Of a DNA stretch of 64,000 bases, positions 17,039 to 25,226 are shown one piece after another. Source of the stretch: JBLNDJ01 sp050261515 (GTDB lineage: Bacteria > Acidobacteriota > Terriglobia > Bryobacterales > Bryobacteraceae). The stretch spans positions 124,001 to 188,000 of the forward strand of contig JBLNDJ010000048.1 in assembly GCA_050261515.1 (NCBI GenBank), given 5' to 3'. Positions within the stretch are counted from its first letter, which is position 1; the number at the start of each line of letters is the position of its first letter. Below the pieces are notes generated by a model. It ran no database searches, was not told the origin of the DNA, and saw only the letters and a program-made list of their open reading frames with translations. The position numbers and the translations under genes were made by a program.

Positions 17039-17571
17039 TTCCTGACTCCTTCGGCTCCGCGGCCGACCCGCGTCCGCAAGTCCTTCAGCCGAAGCCGCAC
17101 CGCCTGGTCCCGCACGGGGTTTCCGGCGCCGTCCAGCATCAGCTCGCTCGATGCGGGCCGCGCCGCCGTCAGCTCGCCGCTCGCTTCAGTCCGTATGTCG
17201 AACACACCCTGCGACAGGCCGATGATATGCGTCAGCCCGGTCGGGCTCGTCCACAGGAACAGGACGTACTCGCGCCCTTCCACCAGCTTCGGAGCGCCCG
17301 AGATCGTCTGCCTCAACCCGGCCGCCGTGCCGCCCGGCACCACCACATCGAGCGATCCGGTCGCGGAGCCCTTCCAGGTCTCGCTCACCTCGACACGGTA
17401 GTGTGTGTAGATTCGCTGCCCGTGCACCGCGCCGAACGAACCCGACACCCGCGCCCGCACAATGGCAGTGGATTTTTGCGTCATCTCATCCAGGCCCAGC
17501 TTCTCGAGCGTAGAGGCCTGGAGGAGCATTCCGAGCAAGACAGCCGAAGCTCCGATTCTCAGTACACGCAT
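17035..17571 (-). CDS. small secreted protein of unknown function, partner of the metalloprotease
   Basis: A 178-residue protein with a signal peptide (MRVLRIGASAVLLGMLLQAS). I do not recognise a named family. The middle reads as a beta-rich fold with YRVEVSETWKGS, VVVPGG and REYVLFLWTSPTGLTHIIGLSQGVF. This pattern occurs in exported proteins found beside metalloproteases, but I cannot name a role. Translation is coupled to the metalloprotease (ATGA), so the two products are likely used together, perhaps as a chaperone, inhibitor or surface partner. That last point is inference. Confidence 0.7.
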   Translation of the reverse strand: MRVLRIGASAVLLGMLLQASTLEKLGLDEMTQKSTAIVRARVSGSFGAVHGQRIYTHYRVEVSETWKGSATGSLDVVVPGGTAAGLRQTISGAPKLVEGREYVLFLWTSPTGLTHIIGLSQGVFDIRTEASGELTAARPASSELMLDGAGNPVRDQAVRLRLKDLRTRVGRGAEGVRK

Positions 17572-17693
17572 ATAGACACCCGTCTGCCTTTAGCAGTTCA
17601 TGGACCACTCCTAAACCTAAGAGGAATCAAGGCGCAAGCGCGCCCAAGTTGCCCCGTTCTGCCCCAGCCCCGTGTCCCCGGAACCCACCGGAA

Positions 17694-19610
17694 TCAGGAT
17701 TCCGGTTTCGCCCCTTCGTTCTTCACAATCAACAAAGGCACGTCGACGCCATGACGTACCGCATTAATTGTTTGCCCGAACACTATGTCCTGAATACCTT
17801 TATGCCCGTGGGCCCCCATCACGAGCAGATCCGGCTTGAGCTGCCTGGCCTGGCGCACGATCTCCTTCTGCGGATCGCGGGAATGAGCCACCGAAGCCTC
17901 CACCTCGATCCCCTGCGCCCGCAGCCCGGCCACGATTTCGTCCAGGTATTTCTCGAACACCTGCACTTCGGCCGTCGAAGCCTCCTCGCCGTAGATCTGG
18001 CTGGTGACGCCTTCCTCTACGTGCAGCAGGTGCAGCTTGGCCCCGTAGGCGCGCGCCAGCGCCGCGGCATGGGCCAGCGCGGCGCGGTCGCGTTCCGTGT
18101 GGTCGAGCGGAACCAGAATCGTGCGGTACCCGGCAGGCCGCCCCTCGGCCCGAGCGGCAGGCTCGGGCACCGCGATCGCCGCGCGCCCCCTCCGGCGCAG
18201 TTTGCGCGACAGCCAAGGCTCGAACGTCATCCACGCCAACAATAGCAGCAATCCGAGCAGGACGGGCTCGACCCCGAGCAGCAGCAGGTCGCGGTAGCGC
18301 CCCGCCGCATCGAGCCACTCGCCCAGCGCCCGGTACACCAGCCAGATGTTCAGCCCGACGATCACCGCCGCCGCTGCCCACGCCAGCAACTGCACCCAGC
18401 GCCTGCTCGCGAAGGCGCCCATGCGCTTCCGGTCGCTTGTGAAATGGATCAGCGGAATCACCGCGAAGGGAAGCTGCATGCTCAAAACCACCTGGCTCAG
18501 GATCAGCAGCCTGTAGGTGCCTTGTTCGCCCGCCATAGCGATCGTGATCGCCGCCGGTATGATGGCCAGCATGCGCGTCACCAGCCGTCTGAGCCACGGC
18601 CGGAGGCGGATCGTGAGGAATCCCTCCATCACGATCTGGCCCGCCATCGTGCCGGTCATGGTCGAGGATTGTCCCGCGCAGAGCAGGGCAATGCCGAACA
18701 GCGCGCCCGCCAGCGTCGTCCCGAGCAGGGGAGAGAGCATCTGGTAGGCCTGCTGAATTTCCGTAACCACAATGCCATGCTTGAAAAACACCGCGCCGGC
18801 CAATACCAGGATCGCCGCGTTCACCAGCAGGGCGCCGTTCAGAGCCACCACGGAATCGATCAGGTTGAACCGGCAAGCCGCGCGCTTATCGCGGTCGCTC
18901 TCGCCGATACGCCTGGTCTGCACCAGCGCCGAGTGCAGATACAGGTTATGCGGCATCACGGTCGCGCCCAGGATGCCTATGGCGATATAGAGGTTCTCGC
19001 CCGTCAGCCGCGGCACCAGCCCGGTGGCGATCTCGCCGAGCGCCGGCTTCGCCATCAGGATCTCGAGCAGGAAGCAGCCGCCCATCACTGCGATCAGGCT
19101 CAGCACGAAGCCCTCGATCACGCGGATTCCCAGGTGGCTCAGCCACAGCAGGACCAGGATGTCGAGGGAGGTGAGCAGCACACCGGGCAGCAGCGGCAGC
19201 CCGAACAGCAGGTTCAGCCCGATTGCCGCGCCCAGAACTTCGGCCAGGTCGCACGCCGCGATGGCGATCTCGCACAGCACCCACAACGCAAAGTTCACCG
19301 CGCGCGGATATTCCTCGCGGCAAGCCTGCGCCAGGTCCTTGCGGCTCACGATGCCGAGCCTCGCCGACAGCGTCTGGAGCAGAATCGCCATCAGGTTCGA
19401 CATCACCAGCACCCACAGCAGCTCGTAGCCGAACCGCGCTCCGCCTTCTATGTCGGTGGCCCAGTTACCCGGGTCCATGTAGCCCACCGAGACGAGATAG
19501 GCCGGGCCCGCAAAGGCGAACATGCGACGCCACAAGGACACCTGTCCCGTGCCTACGCTGGCGTGGACCTCGGGCAGGGAAGGCGTGGAAGGGTTGCGCT
19601 GGCCGGCCAT
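17694..19610 (-). CDS. NRAMP-family metal ion transporter fused to a universal stress protein domain
   Basis: A 638-residue membrane protein. Residues from about 30 to 450 form an NRAMP (MntH-like) proton-coupled Mn/Fe transporter. The metal-binding motif DPGNWATDIEGG is in the first span, and GATVMPHNLYLHSALV supplies the Met of the sixth-helix site. A linker with a further membrane span leads to a C-terminal UspA-like domain (about 490-630) starting YRTILVPLDHTERDRAALAHAAALA and containing LLVMGAHGHKGI and GQTINAVRHGVDVPLLIV, the ATP-binding type signature. The fused cytoplasmic Usp domain suggests nucleotide- or stress-controlled transport. No Mn or Fe regulator gene is adjacent. An inverted repeat (17688-17705) covers the stop codon. 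Confidence 0.9.
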   Translation of the reverse strand: MAGQRNPSTPSLPEVHASVGTGQVSLWRRMFAFAGPAYLVSVGYMDPGNWATDIEGGARFGYELLWVLVMSNLMAILLQTLSARLGIVSRKDLAQACREEYPRAVNFALWVLCEIAIAACDLAEVLGAAIGLNLLFGLPLLPGVLLTSLDILVLLWLSHLGIRVIEGFVLSLIAVMGGCFLLEILMAKPALGEIATGLVPRLTGENLYIAIGILGATVMPHNLYLHSALVQTRRIGESDRDKRAACRFNLIDSVVALNGALLVNAAILVLAGAVFFKHGIVVTEIQQAYQMLSPLLGTTLAGALFGIALLCAGQSSTMTGTMAGQIVMEGFLTIRLRPWLRRLVTRMLAIIPAAITIAMAGEQGTYRLLILSQVVLSMQLPFAVIPLIHFTSDRKRMGAFASRRWVQLLAWAAAAVIVGLNIWLVYRALGEWLDAAGRYRDLLLLGVEPVLLGLLLLLAWMTFEPWLSRKLRRRGRAAIAVPEPAARAEGRPAGYRTILVPLDHTERDRAALAHAAALARAYGAKLHLLHVEEGVTSQIYGEEASTAEVQVFEKYLDEIVAGLRAQGIEVEASVAHSRDPQKEIVRQARQLKPDLLVMGAHGHKGIQDIVFGQTINAVRHGVDVPLLIVKNEGAKPES

Positions 19611-19798
19611 GGAACTGGAAGACTTAATTGTAGTTTATACCACCGGCCAGACGCCGCCCTTCCGGTTCCTTTCCATCGCGGTGGTGGTTTTCGGCCAGCA
19701 CGCAGGTGCGTCGCCGCCGGGCAAGCCCAGCGTTCTCAAAGGCTTGGACTTTGGAGTCTGAAGTGCTGTTCTTGCGGCGGAGTTTGAGGAGACCGACC

Positions 19799-21856
19799 AT
19801 GAGACGCACGGGTTTGAGATTGCTGGCAACAGGCATCTTCTTGTCCGCTCTCGTGTGGGCCCAGGACGACGAGCAGCAGCCGCCTATGGCGGATCAGCAG
19901 CAGGAGGACCCCGGCCGCGGCGTGGCGCGCATCAGCCTGATCGACGGCGACGTCTCGGTCGAGCGCGGCGACAACGGCGAATGGATCGCGGCGGCCGTCA
20001 ACGCGCCGCTGGTGGTCGAAGATCACGTGGTCACCGCAACCGGGTCCCGCGCGGAAGTCCAGTTCGACTATGCGAACTTTCTCCGCATGAGCTCCGACAC
20101 CGACATACGACTGTCCGATTTGCAGACCCGCCGCTACCAGGTCCAGCTTGCGCGCGGCACCGTGACGTTCCGCGTCCTGCGCGATTCCGACGCGGATGTC
20201 GAAATCGACACGCCCAACGTTTCCGTGCGGCCCGTCAAGAAGGGGATTTACCGCGTGACGGTCAACGACGACGGCCACACGGAGCTGACCGTGCGGTCGG
20301 GCGAGGCCGAGGCGTTCACGCCGCGCGGGGTCGAGCGTGTCGGCTCCGGCAAGACCATGATGGTGCGCGGAACCGAGTCCAATCCGCAATTCCAAATCAC
20401 GCGGGCGATTTCTCCCGACTCCTGGGACCGCTGGAATGAAGATCGTGACCGCTACCTCGAGCGGACCCGGGCGTATCAATATGTGAGCAACGATATCTAC
20501 GGCGCAGACGATCTGGATCGCTATGGCCGCTGGATCAACGTGCCGCCTTACGGCTGGGTCTGGGCCCCGGCGGGCGTGGGCCCCGACTGGGCGCCCTACC
20601 GGCAGGGCCGCTGGGTGTGGATGGATTTCTACGGCTGGACCTGGGTCAGCTACGACCCCTGGGGCTGGGCGCCGTATCACTACGGCCGCTGGTTCTATTC
20701 CGGACCGGCGGGATGGTGCTGGTATCCGGGCCCCCGCGCGCACCGCCATTACTGGAGCCCGGCGCTAGTGGCGTTCTTCGGTTTCGGCAACGAGGTGAAC
20801 GTCGGGGTCGGGTTCGGCAACGTGGGGTGGGTGCCGCTGGCGCCCTATGAGCCTTATTACCGCTGGTACGGGCGCCGCTGGTATGGCGGCTACCGCAACC
20901 CGACCTACGTGACGAACCGCGTAACGATCATCAACAACACGAACATCACGAACGTTTACCGCAACGCCCGCGTGGTGAACGGCGTAACCGGCCTCGATTC
21001 CGGAGCGTTCGCTCGAGGAGGGCGGGGGCGCGTGATCCCGGTCAGCAAAGTGGCGCAAAGGGCGTCTCTGATGAGAGGTCCGATCCCGGTCGCGCCGGTC
21101 AACGAGAGCCTGCGTGTGAGCAACCGCACTGTCGTGGCGGCCGCGGCTCGCGTCTCCCGGCCCGTGCAGTTCTACTCGCGGCGGCCCGCGCCGGCGGTCC
21201 AGAGGGTGCCGTTCGAGGATCAGCGGAGAGGCATGCAGAGGTACGTGGAGCACGTGAGCGGCGGCCCCGGGCGTCCGGCGAACGCGGCGGCCCCGGCAGC
21301 CCCCCGGACCCCCGGAGCGCCCGGCACTCCGGCAGCCCCGGCAGTTCCGGCAAACCCCGGCTGGCGCAACGTGCGCGAACATCCGCAGGCCGAGCCCGCC
21401 GCCCGGCCGCACCAACCCGCTCGGACCGAGGCGCCGGCGCGGCGCACCAATGAGGACCGGAACCGGAACGAATGGCGCCGGCCTACGCCGCAGCCGGCGG
21501 CGCGTCCGGCCCAAGCGCCCGCACGGACCGCGGAGCCCACCACCGCGCCGGCGCCGGCGCGAGTTTCCGAGCGTGCCGCCGAGCAGCGTGAACGCGCCAT
21601 CGAGCGCGCCCCCGCGCGGACGGTTGAGCCCGAGCGCACAGCTCCACCGGAGCGGACCGCGCCCGCGCGCCAATTCGCTCCCGAACCGCGTACCCAGACA
21701 CCCCGGGCCGAGCGCAGCGAACCGATCCGCATCAACACCCCGATCGTGCGTGAGCGAAGCCAAAGCCGCCCCGAGCGGACGTCTCCTCCGCCACAGGCGC
21801 ACAGGGAGACAGCGCCCGCCTCCCGCGGCGGGGATGCGAATCGCACCCGGCGTTAA
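19799..21856 (+). CDS. FecR-domain / DUF6600 secreted protein with Pro/Ala/Arg-rich tail
   Basis: A 685-residue exported protein. A signal peptide (MRRTGLRLLATGIFLSALVWAQ) is followed by a FecR-like beta domain (about 45-190; VARISLIDGDVSVERG). Next is an aromatic region of the DUF6600 type (about 240-400) rich in Trp, Tyr and Gly, for example YGRWINVPPYGWVWAP and YGWTWVSYDPWGWAPYHYGRWF. The last 200 residues are low-complexity Pro/Ala/Arg/Glu. No anti-sigma signature or sigma gene is adjacent, so FecR here is probably a structural module. The start at 19799 is supported by TTGAGGAG seven to eight bases upstream. A strong terminator follows. Confidence 0.82.
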   Translation: MRRTGLRLLATGIFLSALVWAQDDEQQPPMADQQQEDPGRGVARISLIDGDVSVERGDNGEWIAAAVNAPLVVEDHVVTATGSRAEVQFDYANFLRMSSDTDIRLSDLQTRRYQVQLARGTVTFRVLRDSDADVEIDTPNVSVRPVKKGIYRVTVNDDGHTELTVRSGEAEAFTPRGVERVGSGKTMMVRGTESNPQFQITRAISPDSWDRWNEDRDRYLERTRAYQYVSNDIYGADDLDRYGRWINVPPYGWVWAPAGVGPDWAPYRQGRWVWMDFYGWTWVSYDPWGWAPYHYGRWFYSGPAGWCWYPGPRAHRHYWSPALVAFFGFGNEVNVGVGFGNVGWVPLAPYEPYYRWYGRRWYGGYRNPTYVTNRVTIINNTNITNVYRNARVVNGVTGLDSGAFARGGRGRVIPVSKVAQRASLMRGPIPVAPVNESLRVSNRTVVAAAARVSRPVQFYSRRPAPAVQRVPFEDQRRGMQRYVEHVSGGPGRPANAAAPAAPRTPGAPGTPAAPAVPANPGWRNVREHPQAEPAARPHQPARTEAPARRTNEDRNRNEWRRPTPQPAARPAQAPARTAEPTTAPAPARVSERAAEQRERAIERAPARTVEPERTAPPERTAPARQFAPEPRTQTPRAERSEPIRINTPIVRERSQSRPERTSPPPQAHRETAPASRGGDANRTRR

Positions 21857-21876
21857 TTGATTCGATCTTTCCCTCA

Positions 21877-21921
21877 GGCCTGCTCTCGGCGGCAACGCCT
21901 CCCAGAGCAGGCCGCTTTTTT
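21877..21921 (+). terminator. intrinsic terminator after the DUF6600 gene
   Basis: A perfect 10-bp stem (GGCCTGCTCT / AGAGCAGGCC) with a 17-nt loop, itself able to form a small inner hairpin, is followed by GC and six T residues. It lies 20 bases past the stop. Confidence 0.9.
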
Positions 21922-22042
21922 GTAGGGCAAGGCGGGGCCGGGTATCAATCTCGGGGCGCTTACGACAGTTGACATAATATCCGTTATCAGAAGCGTCGGA
22001 TGCCGCCTCGCATCTCTTGCACCCAAGCGGTTGGGCTGCCTC

Positions 22043-22654
22043 TCACGTATGGGTTCCGTTCAGCCGCGCTGCGAGCTTCGATGGCAGCTCGTCCGGCCCG
22101 GCCAGGCGCAGCACCTCGAAGCCCGCCGCCCGGGCGCTGGCAACTCCGGCGTCTGAATCTTCAATTGCCAGTGGAGATTTCGCTCCTAACAGCTTGGCTG
22201 CGCGCAGGTACGGCTCAGGGTGCGGTTTCAGGTTCGATACTTCATCTCCCGATACCAGCGCCTCAAAACAGTCCCGAATGCCTGCTTTCAACAGGACCGG
22301 CTCGATTTCTACTCTAAAACTTGATGTTACTACCGCCATCCTACGTCCAATAAGCGATTTAATGTATTGTTTCACCCTTGCTGGAATGGGCGGATCCGCC
22401 AGCATCCTTGCCGCGAAGAGCCGCTGCTTTTCGGGATGCCGGGCCAGTACCTCGTCCGGCGTCAGAGCCGTCCCCCGCGCCAGGATCTCGGCCAAGGCCC
22501 GATCCGAGGAGCCGATTCCGAACTCGCGGTACATCTCCCAGTCCAGGTGTATGCCCAGCGGCCGGATCGCTTCGGCCCAGCAGGCGCAGTGAACCGGCTC
22601 GGTGTCGGCCAGCACGCCGTCGAAATCGAACAGCAGCGCGTCAGGACTTGCCAC
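22043..22654 (-). CDS. HAD-superfamily phosphatase / beta-phosphoglucomutase-like
   Basis: A 203-residue cytoplasmic hydrolase of HAD subfamily I. Motif I is LLFDFDGVLADTEPVH (nucleophile Asp at about 10 and Asp at 12), motif II is VVTSSFRVE, the Lys is in NLKPHPEPYL and the acidic motif is AIEDSDAGV. An alpha-helical cap occupies residues 20-85. The layout is that of beta-phosphoglucomutase and related sugar-phosphate phosphatases; the substrate cannot be told. The GTG at 22654 overlaps the last 14 bases of the upstream M48 gene. Upstream in-frame sequence is antisense-like noise. Confidence 0.88.
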   Translation of the reverse strand: MASPDALLFDFDGVLADTEPVHCACWAEAIRPLGIHLDWEMYREFGIGSSDRALAEILARGTALTPDEVLARHPEKQRLFAARMLADPPIPARVKQYIKSLIGRRMAVVTSSFRVEIEPVLLKAGIRDCFEALVSGDEVSNLKPHPEPYLRAAKLLGAKSPLAIEDSDAGVASARAAGFEVLRLAGPDELPSKLAARLNGTHT

Positions 22655-23456
22655 GGTCCAGCGCCTGCACCCGCTGCTGCATGCGGACGAACTGCCCGCT
22701 GTCGCCGGTGTAATCGGTCCGCGGCAGATACCGCACCAGATCCTCGACGTACCGCACGCGATTGCCCGGGTTCGGGTGGTCCGAGAAGAACTGCGACCCG
22801 CGGCCCCCGCTGCCGGCTTCGAGCTTCTCGAAGAAGCGTGCCATCTCGATCGGGTTGTACCCCGCCCCCGACATGATCTGCGCGCCCAGCAGATCGGCCT
22901 GCTTCTCGGCGTCGCGCGAGTACTTGAGCAGCACCGAGTTCGCCCCGAACGCGAGACCGGCCTGCGACAGTTGCCCGAGCAGCCCGTGGCCGCCCGTGCC
23001 GAGCCCGGCCAGTCCGGCGAGCAACTGGATGCCCATCGCCTTGCTCGCCTGGTGCGTCCCGTGGCGAAGCGCGACGTGCGAGATCTCATGCGCGAGCACG
23101 CCCGCAAGCTGCGCCTCGTTCTCCGCAGCCACGATCAGGCCCGTGTGGACGAACGCCGGCCCGCCCGGCAGCGCGAACGCGTTGATGCTCTTGTCGCTGA
23201 CAACCGTGAACGAATACGGAAACGACGCCGCGTCGGCCTGGGGCTGCGCGATAAGCCTCTTGCCGATCCGGCCGATGTACGCACTCAGTTCCGCGTCATT
23301 GACGGTCTGATACTTCTTGCCCACCTCGGCGGCCGCGGCGCGCCCCAGTTCGACGTCCTGCTGCTTCGAGTAAAGGTTGAACCCCGGCTTGATTTTCGGC
23401 GGCTGCTGGGCCGCGGCAACCGCTGCCAGCACCGCGAGCACGCAAAATCGCTTCAT
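22641..23456 (-). CDS. M48-family metallopeptidase
   Basis: A 271-residue exported zinc protease of the M48 family (BepA/YcaL-type periplasmic proteases). It has a signal peptide (MKRFCVLAVLAAVAAAQQ), the zinc motif AHEISHVALRHG, a downstream Glu ligand in the helix around SRDAEKQADLLGAQIM, and DHPNPGNRVRYV. There is no TPR tail. Of the possible starts (23528, 23465, 23456) I prefer 23456, because the signal peptide begins there and GAGGA lies 10 nt upstream. It is head-to-head with ilvE across 28 bases and overlaps the HAD gene downstream. Confidence 0.88.
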   Translation of the reverse strand: MKRFCVLAVLAAVAAAQQPPKIKPGFNLYSKQQDVELGRAAAAEVGKKYQTVNDAELSAYIGRIGKRLIAQPQADAASFPYSFTVVSDKSINAFALPGGPAFVHTGLIVAAENEAQLAGVLAHEISHVALRHGTHQASKAMGIQLLAGLAGLGTGGHGLLGQLSQAGLAFGANSVLLKYSRDAEKQADLLGAQIMSGAGYNPIEMARFFEKLEAGSGGRGSQFFSDHPNPGNRVRYVEDLVRYLPRTDYTGDSGQFVRMQQRVQALDRGKS

Positions 23457-23471
23457 CGTCGGCATATCCTC

Positions 23472-23477
23472 TATAAT
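23472..23477 (+). promoter_or_regulatory. -10 element of ilvE, apparently leaderless
   Basis: A consensus TATAAT ends 7 nt before the ilvE ATG at 23485. The AT-rich core CTATAATAAT could also serve the divergent M48 gene. Confidence 0.5.
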
Positions 23478-23484
23478 AATTTCC

Positions 23485-24429
23485 ATGTTAGTCCCCACCC
23501 AGAAGATCTGGCACAACGGCCAATTCATTGACTGGAACGACGCGAAGATTCACGTTCTTTCCCACGTCGTCAGCTACGGCAGCTCGGTCTTCGAGGGAAT
23601 ACGGTGCTACGCCACCAGGCAGGGCCCGGCGATTTTCCGGCTGCGCGAGCACGTGCGGCGCATGATCGACTCGGCCAAGATTTACCGCATGGACGTCCCG
23701 TTCACCTCGGACCAGCTCTCGGACGCCCTCATCGAGCTCGTGCGCGTCAATAAGCTCACGGCCTGCTACCTGCGCCCGATCGTGCTCCGCGGCTACGGCC
23801 TGATGGGCGTGCATGGCGGAAAGAACCCGATCGAGGTCTACCTGGCGTGCTGGGAATGGGGCCGCTATCTGGGCGAGGAAGCGCTCGCGCAAGGCGTCGA
23901 TGTCTGCGTGTCGAGCTGGAACCGCATGGCGCCCAATACCCTGCCCGCGCTCGCCAAAGCCGGCGCGAACTACATGAACTCGCAGTTGATCAAGATGGAA
24001 GCGGTGGTCAACGGCTATGACGAAGGCATCGCGCTCGACGCCTCGGGCTGCGTCAGCGAGGGTTCGGGCGAGAACCTGTTCGTCGTACGCGACGGCAAGA
24101 TCGTCACGCCGCCTCTCGGCGCCTCCGTGTTGCCGGGCATTACGCGCGACACGGTGCTCAAGCTCGCCGGCGATCTCGGCATTCCTGTCGTCGAAGGCCT
24201 GGTGCCGCGCGAGATGCTCTACATCGCCGACGAGGTGTTCTTCAGCGGCACGGCCGCCGAGATCACGCCGATCCGTTCGGTGGACCGCATCCCGGTCGGC
24301 GCGGGCCGCCGCGGCCCGATCGCCGAGCGCCTCCAGAAAGAGTTCTTCGCCATCGTCAACGGCGACAAGCCGGACCGCTACGGATGGCTCACCGCCGTCA
24401 AGTCGCAGGAACCCGTCGGGGCGCATTGA
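23485..24429 (+). CDS. ilvE: branched-chain amino acid aminotransferase
   Basis: A 314-residue fold-type IV PLP enzyme that interconverts branched-chain keto acids and Leu, Ile and Val. Typical motifs are HVVSYGSSVFEGIRCY near the N-terminus, PALAKAGANYMNSQ with the PLP Lys, GYDEGIALDASGCVSEGSGENLF and PGITRDTVLKLA. Length fits IlvE. The ATG at 23485 lies 7 nt after a TATAAT hexamer. It overlaps tag by 4 bases (TTGA). Together with ilvD at 5.6 kb it gives two of the branched-chain steps in this window. Confidence 0.94.
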   Translation: MLVPTQKIWHNGQFIDWNDAKIHVLSHVVSYGSSVFEGIRCYATRQGPAIFRLREHVRRMIDSAKIYRMDVPFTSDQLSDALIELVRVNKLTACYLRPIVLRGYGLMGVHGGKNPIEVYLACWEWGRYLGEEALAQGVDVCVSSWNRMAPNTLPALAKAGANYMNSQLIKMEAVVNGYDEGIALDASGCVSEGSGENLFVVRDGKIVTPPLGASVLPGITRDTVLKLAGDLGIPVVEGLVPREMLYIADEVFFSGTAAEITPIRSVDRIPVGAGRRGPIAERLQKEFFAIVNGDKPDRYGWLTAVKSQEPVGAH

Positions 24430-24995
24430 AAACGCGCTGCGCGTGGGCAGGCAGCGGCGGCCTGATGACCGCCTACCACGATGAGGAATGGGGCGCGCCG
24501 TTACGTGACGACCGCGCCCTGTTCGAACTCCTGATCCTCGAAGGCGCACAGGCGGGACTGAGCTGGTCCACCATCCTCAACAAGCGCGAGAACTACCGCA
24601 AGGCGTTCGACGGCTTCGACGCGCGCAAAATTGCGCGCTACGATGACGCGCGCGTCTCCAAGCTGCTCGCCGATGCCGGCATCGTGCGCAACCGTCTCAA
24701 GATCGAGGCGGCGATCGGCAACGCAAAAGCGTTTCTCAAAACACAGAAGGAATTCGGCAGCTTCGACGCGTATCTGTGGCGCTTCGTGAACGGCCGCCCG
24801 GTAAAGAACGCGTGGCGCGAAATGTCGCAGGTGCCCGCCCGCAGCCCCGAGTCCGACGCCATGAGCAAAGATCTCGCGCGGCGCGGCTTCCGTTTCGCCG
24901 GCTCGACGATCTGCTACGCCTTCATGCAGGCGGCCGGGCTGGTGAACGATCATCTGGTCAGTTGTTACCGCTACCAGGAAGTGTCGCGGTCGTAG
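24426..24995 (+). CDS. tag: DNA-3-methyladenine glycosylase I
   Basis: A 189-residue base-excision repair enzyme that removes 3-methyladenine. It starts with LKTRCAWAGS and continues YHDEEWGAPLRDDRALFELLILEGAQAGLSW, the Tag signature including the catalytic Glu region. Zinc ligands are Cys5, an early His, and the C-terminal His and Cys in NDHLVSCYR. The start is a TTG at 24426 that overlaps the ilvE stop (TTGA). No ATG fits the conserved N-terminus. Coupling to ilvE is probably positional rather than functional. Confidence 0.93.
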   Translation: MKTRCAWAGSGGLMTAYHDEEWGAPLRDDRALFELLILEGAQAGLSWSTILNKRENYRKAFDGFDARKIARYDDARVSKLLADAGIVRNRLKIEAAIGNAKAFLKTQKEFGSFDAYLWRFVNGRPVKNAWREMSQVPARSPESDAMSKDLARRGFRFAGSTICYAFMQAAGLVNDHLVSCYRYQEVSRS

Positions 24996-25186
24996 TCGGG
25001 GATCCCAGGCGGCAGAGGCAACCCTGAGAGCACGGTCCGGACATCGACCTCCCCCGAGATTTTCATCCGGACCGGGCTCGCAAGAGGCACTTTGGTTGTA
25101 TCAGGTTCCCCCCGCCCCGCGCCAGATCGAAAACGCCGTTTCAGGGCCGATTTCAACAACTTTAACCCTTTTATCTTCCTTGCGAT

Positions 25187-25219
25187 TATAATGACAGGTT
25201 TGTGGAAATTTTGTAGATA
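25187..25219 (+). promoter_or_regulatory. possible promoter region of the nagA-like gene
   Basis: A consensus TATAAT (25187-25192) would give a leader of about 28 nt. A second hexamer, TAGATA at 25214-25219, ends 7 nt before the ATG and fits the leaderless pattern seen elsewhere. The surrounding 60 bases are unusually AT-rich. Which one is used is not clear. Confidence 0.35.
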
Positions 25220-25226
25220 AAACAAA

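Noticed and set aside
17688..17705. Inverted repeat CCGGAATC-ag-GATTCCGG as a terminator of the NRAMP gene
   Set aside because: It spans the stop codon and no T run follows on the minus strand; kept only as a note in that gene.
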